Below, in pieces: positions 1 to 6,008 of a stretch of 6,008 nucleotides of DNA. Both the position numbers and the translations under genes were made by a program. How positions within the stretch are numbered: position 1 is the stretch's first letter; each line of letters opens with the position of its first letter. This stretch comes from Candidatus Zixiibacteriota bacterium (lineage in GTDB: Bacteria; Zixibacteria; MSB-5A5; CAIYYT01): assembly GCA_026397575.1 (NCBI GenBank), contig JAPLUP010000646.1:1-6008 (forward strand), written 5' to 3'. The notes under the pieces were generated by a model, which was not told the DNA's origin, did not search any database, and worked only from the letters and a program-made list of their open reading frames with translations.

Positions 1-501
1 CTGTGTTTGAGCAGGCGCGACAATATCAGGCTTCGTATCGAGCACTTTGAAAATGCGCTCGGACGCAGCCATTGCCGACTGCAGAATGTTGTAGCGTTCC
101 GCCAGGTCGCGCATGGGGCGGAAGAACATTTCGACATATTGCAAGAACGCCACCAACGTACCGACCGTCACCACATTTCGCACTACCGAGCCACCACCAT
201 ACCAGAGTATCAGCGCCGTGGAAAGCGCACCGATTAGTTCGACAACGGGGAAGAAGACGGCATAGTAGTAGATTGATTTTTGGTTTTCGGTGCGAAGATC
301 GTTATTGATCGAGCGGTACCGGTTCATCGTCTTTTCTTCCTGCACGAATGCGTGTACTTCGCTCATGCCGGCGAGATTCTCCTGAGTATAGGCATTAAGA
401 CGCGCGATGATAATCCTGATTTGTCGGTAAGCCTCTCGGACCCGCTTGCGGAAAACCATCGTGGCGATAACAATCAGAGGCATAATGACGAATGTCGCGA
501 G
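1..501 (-). pseudogene. ABC exporter second half-transporter, downstream in-register fragment (runs off left edge)
   Basis: Reading the minus strand from about 501 to base 1 gives 167 stop-free codons that continue the membrane domain begun at 976, but in a different frame. Visible segments are LATFVIMPLIVIATMVF (fourth membrane helix), RKRVREAYRQIRIIIARLNA, the coupling-helix stretch QENLAGMSEVHAFVQEE, VVELIGALSTALILWYGGG (fifth helix), GTLVAFLQYVEMFFRPMRDL (sixth helix) and the linker QSAMAASERIFKVLDTKPDI that precedes the ATPase domain. The ATPase domain itself lies beyond the window. The order matches the BmrD/MdlB/TM288 type of half-exporter. A gene finder might start this piece at the ATG at 483, but that codon lies inside a helix and is not a credible true start. 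The frame change at about 500-510 is discussed with the upstream fragment. If the break is an assembly error, this is simply the 3' part of one normal gene. Confidence 0.85.
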
Positions 502-976
502 GCATGAGGTTACCGAGAATTTCGACGACTCCCGAGGCGAACAATTCGTTGAGCGCATTAACATCGGTGGTCACTCGTGTCAGCAGGCGGCCGGAGGGAT
601 TCTTGTCAAAAAACTGCAGGTGCATCGATTGCACATGAGCAAATAGCTGTCGCCGCAAGTCGAACATTGCGTGCTGACCGATCCATTCCATGATGTAAAG
701 CTGGCCGTAGTCGGTGAAGAATTGCACGAATAAGAACAGCAAATAGATCAACGCTATCTGTTGAAGACCGCCGAAGTCGGAGGCCGTGATGTAATTGTCG
801 ATCGCGATCTTGACCAGATTCGGTCCGGCAAGCCCAAACGCCGAGCTGATCACGAGCAGCGTGATGGCGAGAGCGACATACTTGCGATAGGGCTTCAGAT
901 ATTGCAGCAGCCGCGACATCAATTTCGAATCATAGCCCTTGCCGAGCTTGTCTTCTTCGCGGTAGTCGTTTGCCAT
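395..976 (-). CDS. ABC exporter second half-transporter, N-terminal part, broken by a frameshift/deletion
   Basis: The first 157 codons encode the start of a type IV (type I exporter fold) ABC membrane domain. It has a cytoplasmic leader, helix 1 at about residues 33-56, helix 2 at about 72-96, then the family motif IGQHAMFDLRRQLFAHVQSM, the coupling region FFDKNPSGRLLTRVTTDVNAL and NELFASGVVEILGNL. After Leu157 (near base 506) the frame reads an unrelated polar tail of 36 residues ending at 395, while the expected protein resumes in another frame at about 501. From memory of the family, about 16-17 residues spanning helix 3 are absent at the junction. The frame relation requires a missing length of 3n+2 bases, so roughly 47-53. 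The ATG start overlaps the TGA of the upstream ABC gene by one base (TGATG), typical of translational coupling. As it stands the gene should not give a working subunit. It is either a true pseudogene or an assembly error. Confidence 0.85.
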   Translation of the reverse strand: MANDYREEDKLGKGYDSKLMSRLLQYLKPYRKYVALAITLLVISSAFGLAGPNLVKIAIDNYITASDFGGLQQIALIYLLFLFVQFFTDYGQLYIMEWIGQHAMFDLRRQLFAHVQSMHLQFFDKNPSGRLLTRVTTDVNALNELFASGVVEILGNLMPRDIRHYASDCYRHDGFPQAGPRGLPTNQDYHRAS

Positions 977-2829
977 CAGTCCAGCAACTCCAGTTCACTG
1001 GCCAGCAACTCGCGGCGAATGATTTCGTAGTAGCGCCCCTGTTTGGCAATCAGTTCATCATGCGTACCGGCTTCAACGATAGTCCCCTGGTCGAGAACCA
1101 GAACGCGATCCGCGCGGCGAATAGTTGACGGGCGATGGCTGATCAAGAGTGTCGTCGTCCTGTGGTCAGTCGTCGATAGATTTTCGAGGATCGACTCCTC
1201 CGTTTGTGTGTCAACGGACGAGAAAGCGTCGTCGAAAATCAGGATGCTTGGTTTCTTGAGCAAGGCTCGCGCGATAGCGGCACGCTGCTTCTGACCGCCG
1301 GAAAGGGTGATGCCGCGTTCTCCGAGAATGGTGTCATATTTCTGGGGGAATGACTCAATTTCGTTGTCCAAAGCCGCTTTGATGGCGGCGTCTCTGACAG
1401 CGTTCTGATCGACCTGTGGTTGCGAGAAGGCGATATTGGCGGCCACCGAGTCCGAAAAAAGATAGGGATCCTGCGAGACCAGACCGACCATAGTGCGCAG
1501 ATCGTCAAGTGGAAGCTTGTTAATATCAACGTCGTTGATAAAGATCGCATTGTCGGTGACAGGATACTTGCGCACCAAAAGCGAAATCAAGGTTGACTTG
1601 CCGGAACCGGTTGGCCCAACGATGGCCACGATTTCACCAGGCTGCAATTCGAAGCTGATATCGCGCAGCACTTGTCTGTTCGTTCCCGGGTACGTGAAGG
1701 AGAGCTTGTTGTAGCGGAGCGTTCCTTCGCCGCGTGATTTTACGAGATTGGCGCCATTGTATACATCAGGTTTCTCGTTTAAGATCGAGTCAATGCGTTC
1801 CAGAGAAGCCGTGCCGCGCTGATAGAGGGAAATCACCCAACCGATCGCCAGCATCGGCCAGATCAGCATTTTCAGATAAGCCATAAAGGCGACGAATTCG
1901 CCAAGCGAGATGGATTTGTTAATCACCGCGTGACCACCTGCCCAGAGAACGGTGAGCACCACCATGCCGACGAGGAACATGATCGTCGGCATGAAAAAAG
2001 CCCTCAGCCTCGCGAGCGACAGGTTCAAACGGACATACTCTTGATTAACTTCGCGGAATTTCTCCTCACGGTAGCCTTCGCGGCGAAACGCTTTGACAAT
2101 GCGGATGCCGGAGAGCGACTCTTGCACGAACGCCGACATTTTGGAGAAGTGATCCTGTATTTTCATAAAGCGACGGTGAATTTGTTGACCCACCAGCCAC
2201 ATGGTCACTGACAAGAGCGGTAGAGGGATCAGCGAATAGATGGTCAAACGGGGCGAGATGAACAGCATCGAAGTGAAGGCAAGCACCCCGATGATTACCG
2301 TGTTCATTAGCTGCATGACGGCCGGACCAACCATCAACCGAACGGCCTCGATGTCATTGGAGGCGCGGGCAATGATGTCACCGGTCGGTGTACGCTGATA
2401 GTATGACGCCGAGAGCTTCAACAGATGTCCAAATAATTCATTGCGGAGATCGTACTCTATATGGCGCGATGCCCAGATCAGCGTGCGGCGGGCATAAAAT
2501 CGAAAGATGCCACCAACAATAGCCAGGGCGACGATTGAAAGCGCATACTTGATGAGCAGGGAACTGACAGCTATAGCGATAACTTCGTAGACCGCCTCGC
2601 TTGGAAACCACAGAAGGTTGGGCCGAAAGCCTCCGGAACCGGCAGAAACGACGAAGCTGACGGCATCGATGCCCTCTTTGAGCAACAGCGGGGAAATAAT
2701 CGCAAACCCATTTGATCCGAGGAGCACCAAGAAGCCCCAGATGAAATAGCCGCGGTACTTGCGGTAGTACTTGAGAATGGTTTGCTGCCGCGCGAAGGGG
2801 TTAAAATCAGTCACTGGAAGTTGTTTCAC
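976..2829 (-). CDS. ABC exporter half-transporter (membrane domain plus ATPase), degenerate-site subunit of a heterodimer
   Basis: This is a complete 617-residue inner-membrane exporter subunit, usual length for the MdlA/BmrC/TM287 group. Six membrane helices lie at about 28-50, 82-110, 165-190, 194-215, 280-300 and 312-335, with a coupling motif around 140-160 (YYQRTPTGDIIARASNDI). The ATPase domain has A-loop Tyr380, Walker A GPTGSGKST (405-413), Q-loop Gln453, an X-loop around GERG (503-506), signature LSGGQ (509-513), Walker B ILIFDD (529-534) and H-loop His565. Asp534 replaces the catalytic glutamate, as known for the degenerate-site subunits TM287 and BmrC. I infer that the active-site glutamate is supplied by the neighbouring subunit. 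The substrate cannot be told from sequence; drugs and lipids are common in the family. The GTG start is the first start codon after an in-frame TGA nine bases upstream. No good Shine-Dalgarno is visible, so the start is moderately sure. The gene overlaps the next one by one base. Confidence 0.93.
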   Translation of the reverse strand: MKQLPVTDFNPFARQQTILKYYRKYRGYFIWGFLVLLGSNGFAIISPLLLKEGIDAVSFVVSAGSGGFRPNLLWFPSEAVYEVIAIAVSSLLIKYALSIVALAIVGGIFRFYARRTLIWASRHIEYDLRNELFGHLLKLSASYYQRTPTGDIIARASNDIEAVRLMVGPAVMQLMNTVIIGVLAFTSMLFISPRLTIYSLIPLPLLSVTMWLVGQQIHRRFMKIQDHFSKMSAFVQESLSGIRIVKAFRREGYREEKFREVNQEYVRLNLSLARLRAFFMPTIMFLVGMVVLTVLWAGGHAVINKSISLGEFVAFMAYLKMLIWPMLAIGWVISLYQRGTASLERIDSILNEKPDVYNGANLVKSRGEGTLRYNKLSFTYPGTNRQVLRDISFELQPGEIVAIVGPTGSGKSTLISLLVRKYPVTDNAIFINDVDINKLPLDDLRTMVGLVSQDPYLFSDSVAANIAFSQPQVDQNAVRDAAIKAALDNEIESFPQKYDTILGERGITLSGGQKQRAAIARALLKKPSILIFDDAFSSVDTQTEESILENLSTTDHRTTTLLISHRPSTIRRADRVLVLDQGTIVEAGTHDELIAKQGRYYEIIRRELLASELELLD

Positions 2830-2866
2830 CCGGGTTCATCGTGAGGAGTAGAGCCATATCAACTAA

Positions 2867-2872
2867 ACTATA
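2867..2872 (-). promoter_or_regulatory. Candidate -10 box for the ABC exporter operon
   Basis: On the minus strand the hexamer TATAGT matches the sigma-70 -10 consensus at five of six positions. It lies 37 bases upstream of the GTG start, which would leave a leader of about 30 bases. No good -35 box is found 16-18 bases further upstream (nearest GTCGAA), so this is a weak call resting on position and one hexamer. Confidence 0.3.
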
Positions 2873-2943
2873 ACGCCGTAAATCGGCCATTCGACTCAGT
2901 TATTCTTGTGGGCGACTTATTGTCCCCGCACAATCTCGTTGCC

Positions 2944-2960
2944 TGTTGCGAGTCGCAACA
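2944..2960. repeat. Perfect inverted repeat, operator-like
   Basis: The sequence TGTTGCGA-G-TCGCAACA is a perfect 8-base inverted repeat around one central base. The centre is too tight for a good RNA hairpin loop, so a dimeric protein binding site is more likely than a terminator. It lies between two divergent genes, just upstream of a TTGACA box, and shares three bases with the next inverted repeat. Confidence 0.6.
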
Positions 2961-2976
2961 GTGTTCTTGACACTGT
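2958..2976. repeat. Perfect inverted repeat overlapping a -35 box
   Basis: Seven-base arms ACAGTGT and ACACTGT flank a five-base centre TCTTG. The right arm overlaps a TTGACA -35 candidate at 2967-2972, and the left arm overlaps the neighbouring 17-base palindrome. It could be a repressor site or a small hairpin. No T-run follows on the plus strand, so it is not a typical terminator. Confidence 0.55.
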
Positions 2977-2995
2977 ACACACCCGCCCTTAGCTT
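2967..2995 (+). promoter_or_regulatory. Candidate sigma-70-type promoter for the Mut7-C gene
   Basis: A perfect -35 consensus TTGACA (2967-2972) is followed after 17 bases by TAGCTT (2990-2995), which keeps the T, A and final T of the -10 consensus. Transcription would start near 3002 and leave a leader of about 38 bases before the ATG at 3040. The -35 box is embedded in an inverted repeat, so a bound dimer there would compete with RNA polymerase. An alternative -10, TAGTAT at 3009-3014, fits the consensus better but has no good -35 box. Confidence 0.4.
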
Positions 2996-3039
2996 AGGGA
3001 AGGCAACATAGTATCTCTTACTCTAATCTCAAGTGATTT

Positions 3040-3528
3040 ATGCGTTTTGTCTGTGACAGCACAATGGGCAAACTGGCGCGGTTCTTGCGAATGGCCGGAT
3101 TCGACACGGCTTACGTCAAGGAGGGCAACCTGGCGCGAGTTCTGGCGATCTCCAAAGAAGAGAACCGGTTGATTATTTCGCGTAATTCCAAGTACTTAGA
3201 ACTGCAATTGGCGAGCAACTTCTATCATTTGACGGTTGACGAACCACTGGATCAGTTCCGCAAGCTGGTAACTGATTTGCGGATGCAGCTCGACGAAAGG
3301 CGGTTTTTGACGCGATGTCTGCAATGCAACGAGTTGCTGGAGAAGATCGCTACGGAAAAAGTCTCGGAGAGGCTGTATGATTTCGTGGCGCGGACGCAAC
3401 CGGAGATATTTGTCTGTCCACGCTGCGATAAGCTCTATTGGCACGCCACACACGCTCGCGCCATGATCACGCGACTAATGGCGATCAAGTCGGAACTTGA
3501 TCGGAAGTCTGACAGTGAGCGCAACTGA
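3040..3528 (+). CDS. Mut7-C (DUF82) domain protein: PIN-like RNase fold plus zinc ribbon, possibly inactive
   Basis: The 162-residue protein has the whole Mut7-C layout. It opens with MRFVCDSTMGKLARFLRMAGFDT, which carries the conserved first Asp (Asp6) and the family G-KLAR-LR--G-D signature. A helical middle follows, and then a C-terminal zinc ribbon with Cys93/Cys96 and Cys126/Cys129. The family is predicted to be an RNase with a PIN-like fold; the cellular role is not established for bacterial members. The second acidic position, usually in a T/S-R-D motif, reads S-R-N here (Asn49), and the acidic stretch expected near residues 28-33 reads EGNLA, so metal binding may be weakened or lost. 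The ATG is chosen because TGA lies two codons upstream in frame. The Shine-Dalgarno is weak. The gene is alone on the plus strand, diverges from the ABC pair and overlaps the GH57 gene tail-to-tail by 44 bases. Confidence 0.85.
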   Translation: MRFVCDSTMGKLARFLRMAGFDTAYVKEGNLARVLAISKEENRLIISRNSKYLELQLASNFYHLTVDEPLDQFRKLVTDLRMQLDERRFLTRCLQCNELLEKIATEKVSERLYDFVARTQPEIFVCPRCDKLYWHATHARAMITRLMAIKSELDRKSDSERN

Positions 3529-5668
3529 CTTTGCTGTCAGCTAATGGTTCAAATGACAGCTTCATTTCGACCTGCCACGATGCACCGGCAGCTAAAGACA
3601 CCTGCCACTGCGGCACGATGATTGCGCCCTGATAGACCTTTTCGAAACCGCCCTCCGACAACGAGACCGTCCAAAGCGGATGCGCCCAGAGGTGAGCCGT
3701 TCGGGAAAAGGTCAGAGCGGTTCGGTATTGATAGAGGCGGCTGTCAAGACGCAAGTCGTTTATGTCGGCATGCTCAGTCGGATTTGCAGTGTCAATCATT
3801 TTGCCCAGGCCATTGGTTATCTCCGATTCGTGCATCGGGAAAGTGTAGCTGCCGAATCCAAACTCGACACCAAATTGCAGTTCAAGAGTTCGCTGCGACT
3901 CGTTGGTCAACTGGTAGTGTGCCGTCAACTGACCGCTAATGGATTCAAACCGGAGAGTCTTGGTTACGGTGATCGGAAATGTTGCGCCATTGCATTTGAC
4001 ATGCCCGCGACGACGGAGTGTGACTTCGATACGGTCACCTTCAGAGTGATGCTTGCAGGTATATGGTTTGCCGACGAAGTCTGCTGTCTCCAAGTAGTTC
4101 GAATCGGCGAAGCTTTCAAGAGTCGTACCATCGGCAAAGAAATGGTCGATGAACAGCCCGCGGCGATAGCGATCCTCTACCAGCAGTTTCTCCAAGCCCT
4201 CTTCCTTGACCAAGACCAGATCGTGAATCGACTTGGTGGCGGGGGCGGTTTGTTCGTGGCGATTCAGCAGTTTCTTGTGGTAGCCCTCTTTGCGTCGTCC
4301 GATGATATCAACGAGATTCTTGCAGACGCCGAAATCATCCAGTTCCGAGATCATGCCCCCCAGAGTGGGGGCGATGATTGCCTTCTGGCGTTGCGTAGTG
4401 ACCACAACCTCGGTGTTGCCGTCAGCATCAAAATCGCAAACTTCGACTCCTGTGAAGGATCCGCTCTTTTTGAGACCTTGATGGATGACCTTCTCGGCGG
4501 CGATTATTTCCTGAAAGACGGCTCCGCGAAGATGCGGCAGATAAAGCCCACCGAACACACCATGCCAGTACGGGCAATTGCACTGGCCGGCATAGAGATG
4601 TCTTTGCGCGCGGAGATAATCAGCTGCATTCAATTCTGATTTATGCTTCTCCAGCATGTCACTCACGTGGAGCATCCGCTTGTGGAGCAAATTCGACTCC
4701 GGATACTTGGTGAGGAAGTTGCGCCAGAAGCCGCCCTTAACGTAGGCGACGTTATCCTCATACAGTTCGGCTTTCTTGAGTTTGCCGACAAACGTGTCGT
4801 ATCGCTCGATTGCTGCCACGGGCATTGCCCATTCGTTCATCTCGCTGTATGATGCCGTCGGCAAATAGATGGTACCGAGCGGTTGATTTTCTTTGAGTAC
4901 TTCACCAAAATGTTTCATGTCGATCCAGTCGAGATTGTCGGAAATCATTTTGAAAAATCGCTCCAACCAGCCCTTCTCAAAACAGTGCTCGTAAGTCTTG
5001 GGCCAGACACCGAATTTTTCACCGTCGTCGGCGTAGATACCGATATTGCTGCAATCATCATTTGCCAGCCCGCGCAGGTATTCGACGGTCTTTTCCGGGT
5101 CGGCAAATGGGATTGCATAGCGCAACCGTTTGGAAATCGGGAAAAGCGCCACCGGTTTGCCTTCATCCTCCGTGACGTAGTAGCTGTGCAGTTGCGACTC
5201 TTGCAGGCCGCTGTAACGAAAATGAATGTCGTCGAGAACTGTGTATTTGACTCCGGCCTGATGGATATACTTGGGGAGCGTCGGTTCCCAGACCCGCTCA
5301 GCCAGCCACATACCGGTCGGCGTAACGCCAAACTCCGACTTAATGAAATCACTTAGCATCGTGATCTGCCCGACCTTGTCGCGGTCGGGAATCACGGGTA
5401 GGATCGGTTCGAAATGGCCGCCGGTAAGCAACTCGACTTGTCCTCGCTCGACCAGCGTCTGGACCAGCGCCATGCCTTCAGGGTGAAATTCCTTCATCCA
5501 GTCATACAGTATGCCGGTGAAATGCAGCGATATCCTGATTCCCGGATATTTCTCGAGTAGAACGAGAAACGGGAAGTACGATTTCTGAAATGCTTCCTCG
5601 ATCACCCAACCAAAGTTGCCGACCGGTTGGTGGTTGTGGATACCGAAACAGAACTTAACTCTTTTCAA
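3485..5668 (-). CDS. GH57 4-alpha-glucanotransferase / alpha-amylase-type enzyme
   Basis: The 727-residue protein acts on alpha-1,4-glucans (maltodextrin or glycogen), most likely transferring or hydrolysing glucan segments in the cytoplasm; no signal peptide is present. All five GH57 conserved regions are visible: HNHQP (11-15), GGHFEPIL (83-90), WLAERVWEP (121-129) with the predicted nucleophile Glu124, IYADDGEKFG (211-220) with the predicted acid/base Asp214, and TASYSEMNEW (271-280). These positions nearly match Glu123 and Asp214 of the Thermococcus litoralis 4-alpha-glucanotransferase. A DUF1925-type helical region and a DUF1926-type beta-sandwich (about 400-710, including FDADGNTEVVV) follow, as in that enzyme, so I favour transferase over plain amylase. 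The start is TTG at 5668, with GGGAG five bases upstream and no better in-frame start before an upstream stop. The last residues, with Cys716 and Cys719, are encoded over the 3' end of the Mut7-C gene. Confidence 0.93.
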   Translation of the reverse strand: MKRVKFCFGIHNHQPVGNFGWVIEEAFQKSYFPFLVLLEKYPGIRISLHFTGILYDWMKEFHPEGMALVQTLVERGQVELLTGGHFEPILPVIPDRDKVGQITMLSDFIKSEFGVTPTGMWLAERVWEPTLPKYIHQAGVKYTVLDDIHFRYSGLQESQLHSYYVTEDEGKPVALFPISKRLRYAIPFADPEKTVEYLRGLANDDCSNIGIYADDGEKFGVWPKTYEHCFEKGWLERFFKMISDNLDWIDMKHFGEVLKENQPLGTIYLPTASYSEMNEWAMPVAAIERYDTFVGKLKKAELYEDNVAYVKGGFWRNFLTKYPESNLLHKRMLHVSDMLEKHKSELNAADYLRAQRHLYAGQCNCPYWHGVFGGLYLPHLRGAVFQEIIAAEKVIHQGLKKSGSFTGVEVCDFDADGNTEVVVTTQRQKAIIAPTLGGMISELDDFGVCKNLVDIIGRRKEGYHKKLLNRHEQTAPATKSIHDLVLVKEEGLEKLLVEDRYRRGLFIDHFFADGTTLESFADSNYLETADFVGKPYTCKHHSEGDRIEVTLRRRGHVKCNGATFPITVTKTLRFESISGQLTAHYQLTNESQRTLELQFGVEFGFGSYTFPMHESEITNGLGKMIDTANPTEHADINDLRLDSRLYQYRTALTFSRTAHLWAHPLWTVSLSEGGFEKVYQGAIIVPQWQVSLAAGASWQVEMKLSFEPLADSKVSCAHCQTSDQVPT
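3509..3540. terminator. Possible shared hairpin between convergent genes
   Basis: Seven-base arms CTGACAG (3509-3515) and CTGTCAG (3534-3540) are perfectly complementary across an 18-base loop at the convergent gene ends. The hairpin would form in either transcript. No T-run follows on either side and the loop is long, so a role as a bidirectional terminator is only possible. It also lies within the coding end of the GH57 gene. Confidence 0.25.
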
Positions 5669-5673
5669 CGTTT

Positions 5674-5678
5674 CTCCC
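5674..5678 (-). promoter_or_regulatory. Ribosome binding site of the GH57 gene
   Basis: The minus strand reads GGGAG, then five bases, then the TTG start at 5668. This purine run decides the unusual TTG start, because no in-frame ATG or GTG lies between it and the nearest upstream in-frame stop. The ATG at 5690-5692 is out of frame. Confidence 0.6.
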
Positions 5679-5773
5679 GAGTTTGAGTCATAGTCTTGAT
5701 ATCGGCATACAAAGCGCTAACGTTAAAGCCCGGCTTACCTTCGCTCTCCCTGCTATGTTACGTGGACAACGGG

Positions 5774-5788
5774 TGATTGCAGCAATCA
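5774..5788. repeat. Perfect 15-base palindrome over the permease stop codon
   Basis: TGATTGC-A-GCAATCA is a perfect seven-base inverted repeat around one base. Its right end is the stop codon (TGA on the minus strand) of the permease gene. The rest of the 117-base gap to the GH57 start shows no strong promoter and no T-run, so a clear terminator is absent. The palindrome could be a binding site controlling the GH57 gene or a chance match. Confidence 0.45.
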
Positions 5789-6008
5789 GGCTGCTCGCAA
5801 GGCATCGACAATCTTGAGACGCGAGGCGCGCACGGCAGGCAGGAATCCTCCAACCAGACCCATCACGAGCGCGAAAATCAAAGACGCGATTATCGTCTGC
5901 AGGTTCAGGCTGAAATTAAAGGCCAACTCGGAGAAGGTGTTGAAGTTGAGGGTAGAGATCTGCATGAGGCGCAAAAATGAGGCGGCACCTAATCCAAGGA
6001 CCCCGCCC
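5786..6008 (-). CDS. MacB/LolC-type ABC transporter permease, C-terminal end (partial)
   Basis: The last 73 codons of a larger gene enter from the right edge; the true start lies outside. The visible protein begins GGVLGLGAASFLRLM, the end of a membrane helix. A short extracytoplasmic stretch follows (NFNTFSELAFNFSLN), then a final helix in TIIASLIFALVMGLVGGFLP and the cytoplasmic tail PAVRASRLKIVDALRAA. The G-G-x-P-A-x-R-A-(S/A)-R-L-x-x-x-x-A-L-R ending is diagnostic of the FtsX-like permease domain used by MacB, LolC/E and macrolide- or lipoprotein-type exporters. Such permeases couple a separate or fused ATPase to the movement of substrates from the periplasmic side. The substrate and the partner ATPase cannot be told from this piece. 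The GH57 gene follows on the same strand after 117 bases. Confidence 0.85.
   Translation of the reverse strand, partial: GGVLGLGAASFLRLMQISTLNFNTFSELAFNFSLNLQTIIASLIFALVMGLVGGFLPAVRASRLKIVDALRAA

Noticed and set aside
1..308. Small plus-strand open frames at the left edge
   Set aside because: The minus strand there encodes the conserved fifth and sixth helices and linker of an ABC exporter, so the plus-strand frames are shadows.
2807..2839. Ten-codon minus-strand frame starting with ATG and overlapping the ABC gene start, a possible leader peptide
   Set aside because: It has no ribosome site, no recognisable composition and no terminator structure after it. A frame this short is expected by chance.
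2878..2935. Possible structured RNA or tRNA in the divergent intergenic region
   Set aside because: Only short, imperfect stems with bulges can be drawn, and no cloverleaf, conserved TTC arm or riboswitch core is visible.
3680..4639. Long plus-strand open frame of 319 codons opposite the GH57 gene
   Set aside because: It lies wholly antisense to a gene whose family motifs are unmistakable. The translation resembles no family I know, and it is best explained as a codon-use shadow.
4883..5356. Plus-strand open frame of 157 codons opposite the GH57 N-terminal half
   Set aside because: It is antisense to the catalytic GH57 region, shows no domain signature and has no upstream ribosome site of note.
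5666..5692. Eight-codon minus-strand frame ATG...TGA ending on the TTG start of the GH57 gene
   Set aside because: It could hint at coupled translation, but the frame is tiny and has no clear ribosome site of its own, so chance is the simpler explanation.
5713..5725. Short palindromes AGCGCT and TAACGTTA upstream of the GH57 gene
   Set aside because: Six- and eight-base palindromes are common by chance, and no promoter boxes with good spacing accompany them.

Overview
This window is ordinary-looking bacterial chromosomal DNA, gene-dense and of balanced base composition (roughly half G+C by eye). It carries parts or all of five genes. No rRNA, tRNA, CRISPR array, IS element or phage gene was seen. 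The combination of a GH57 4-alpha-glucanotransferase-type enzyme, a Mut7-C domain protein, a two-gene ABC exporter and a MacB/LolC-type permease, with GTG and TTG starts, suggests an uncultured or deep-branching Gram-negative-type bacterium, perhaps in the FCB group. That placement is a guess from gene content only.

Left part (1-2829, all minus strand): an ABC exporter pair. The upstream gene (976-2829) is a complete 617-residue half-transporter with six membrane helices and a full nucleotide-binding domain. Asp534 sits where the catalytic glutamate normally is, which marks it as the degenerate half of a heterodimeric exporter. Its stop codon overlaps the start of the second half-transporter by one base. 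The second gene is broken: its membrane domain reads in one frame from 976 to about 506, then continues in another frame from about 501 to the window edge, with roughly 16-17 family residues missing at the junction. This is either a small real deletion or an assembly error.

Middle (2830-3039): a 210-base divergent intergenic region. It holds two overlapping perfect inverted repeats, a TTGACA box facing right and a TATAGT box facing left.

Right part: the plus-strand gene at 3040-3528 encodes a Mut7-C (DUF82) protein with a zinc ribbon but with apparent losses among the PIN-type acidic residues. It converges on, and overlaps by 44 bases, a large GH57 alpha-glucan enzyme on the minus strand (3485-5668, TTG start) with all its catalytic motifs intact. 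A 117-base gap separates that gene from the last 73 codons of a MacB/LolC-family permease, which runs off the right edge. A perfect 15-base palindrome covers the permease stop codon.

The ABC pair is a clear functional unit. No functional link is visible between it and the Mut7-C, GH57 and permease genes beyond adjacency. I see no convincing new multi-gene system. The points most worth checking are the broken ABC subunit, the substituted Mut7-C active site and the divergent operator-like region.
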